Source: an uncultured Coriobacteriaceae bacterium (lineage in GTDB: Bacteria; Actinomycetota; Coriobacteriia; Coriobacteriales; Eggerthellaceae). From it: a stretch of DNA of 7,192 nucleotides. The position numbers were made by a program, and so were the translations under genes. This document shows positions 6,566-7,192 of the stretch, in pieces. The first letter of the stretch is position 1. Each line of letters opens with the position of its first letter. The DNA lies in assembly GCA_900552585.1 (NCBI GenBank), contig USAB01000094.1, forward strand, positions 1 through 7,192, in the 5' to 3' direction. The notes below the pieces were generated by a model. The model saw only the letters and a program-made list of their open reading frames with translations. It was not told the origin of the DNA and ran no database searches.

Positions 6566-6599
6566 AAAAAGGGCAAGACCGGAAATCCCCGTCTTGCCC
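6566..6599 (-). terminator. intrinsic terminator of the hydrolase gene, between convergent genes
   Basis: A perfect 9-bp stem, GGGCAAGAC / GTCTTGCCC (6571-6579 with 6591-6599), has an 11-base loop. The five A residues at 6566-6570 are a U-tract when read on the minus strand, which makes this a terminator for the leftward hydrolase gene ending at 6630. On the plus strand no T-run follows, so for the LysR gene it would at most act as a weak or rho-aided stop. Confidence 0.85.
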
Positions 6600-6629
6600 A
6601 GCATGCAATCGGCCGAAATAATTCCTGCA

Positions 6630-7192
6630 CTAGTCCATGACCAGTTTCAGCTCTTTCGGCAACGCTGTACGCTTATGGGACCCTTCCCAAATCACGGAAT
6701 CGATGAAATCAAGAATCTTATTAGTCATCTTATCGGTCTTCAGCACCGGATCACCATGCACGGCCCCGGGAACCAACTCGAATGTCGCACGGCCTTTACC
6801 GCATGTTTCATTGATCATATTCGCCATGCCGACGGATTGCGTATACGGAACAATAGGGTCTGCCACGCCGTGGATGTAATATGCCGGTGGGAAGTTCTCA
6901 TCCACGAAATTGATGGGGCTTAAATAGGCTGCGGCGGCACGATTGCGGCTCAACTTGAAGCCGGCCACCATGTTGTGCGGGAAATTCATGCCCTCACGTT
7001 CGTCATGTTGGCCGACATCAGTGCCTGTTGCGTCCTTTACGGCCTCCTCTGGAAGCTGGTTCGTGAGGTCGATTTCATACAAATCGCTGGGCGAATACAA
7101 GCCCACCAGACACTGCACGGCACTCGATTGCTCGGGGTTTCCCATGGTCAGATCTTCTTGGATAGCCTTTCCGCCTGTGGCGGCAACCATGT
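6630..7192 (-). CDS. alpha/beta-hydrolase, esterase/lipase-like (C-terminal part, 5' end beyond window)
   Basis: About 187 codons of the C-terminal part are present and the frame is open at the right edge, so the start lies outside the window. The Met at 7190 followed by VAATGG resembles the segment just after the nucleophile elbow (G-x-S-x-G-G) of BD-FAE/Aes-type esterases, and the catalytic Ser itself is not in the window. Counting from that Met, IHGVADPIVP gives the catalytic Asp at 111, and VPGAVHGDPV gives the catalytic His at 145, both in the usual order. LVGLYSPSDL (28-37) fits the strand region of the fold. The protein probably hydrolyses ester bonds of small or carbohydrate-linked substrates, but substrate and location cannot be judged without the N-terminus, where any signal peptide would be. 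It converges on the LysR gene and ends at a strong minus-strand terminator. Confidence 0.85.
   Translation of the reverse strand, partial: MVAATGGKAIQEDLTMGNPEQSSAVQCLVGLYSPSDLYEIDLTNQLPEEAVKDATGTDVGQHDEREGMNFPHNMVAGFKLSRNRAAAAYLSPINFVDENFPPAYYIHGVADPIVPYTQSVGMANMINETCGKGRATFELVPGAVHGDPVLKTDKMTNKILDFIDSVIWEGSHKRTALPKELKLVMD

Noticed and set aside
1..7192. CRISPR array, tRNA, rRNA, insertion sequence or toxin-antitoxin pair
   Set aside because: Reading both strands, I found no regularly spaced repeats, cloverleaf-like sequence, transposase motifs with terminal repeats, or small paired genes.

Overview
The window looks like chromosomal DNA from a moderately GC-rich bacterium. The style of the Y-family polymerase remnant, the HdeD/LysR gene complement and the codon use suggest an actinobacterium of the Coriobacteriia (Eggerthellaceae-like). 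That assignment is an inference from general protein character, not from any database comparison.

Layout, left to right. A TetR-type regulator (40-591, +) meets, tail to tail, the decayed remains of a UmuC-like Y-family DNA polymerase gene (602-1182, -). The remnant still has its ribosome binding site and a LexA-box-like operator (about 1208-1221), but it has lost an internal segment, changed frame and lost its 3' end. Rightward from there is a large cytoplasmic protein of unknown function (about 1457-3451, +), built from four similar ~150-residue beta-rich modules behind a coiled coil. A long hairpin separates it from a complete type I-alpha DAHP synthase gene (3630-4661, +; aroF/aroG family), which commits carbon to aromatic amino acid synthesis and has its own promoter. 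Next come a six-helix HdeD/DUF308 membrane protein (4830-5426, +) with a strong terminator, and a LysR-type regulator (5668-6543, +). The LysR gene converges on an alpha/beta-hydrolase (esterase-like) gene (6630 to beyond the right edge, -). The short gap between these two holds a terminator hairpin with its U-tract on the minus strand.

Most genes look like separate transcription units: promoter- or terminator-like elements lie between the + strand genes, and there is no tight operon. I see no CRISPR array, tRNA, rRNA, insertion sequence or defence system. The two points most worth a second look are the modular protein of unknown function and the damaged polymerase gene that keeps an SOS-like operator. 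No convincing new multi-gene system is visible.
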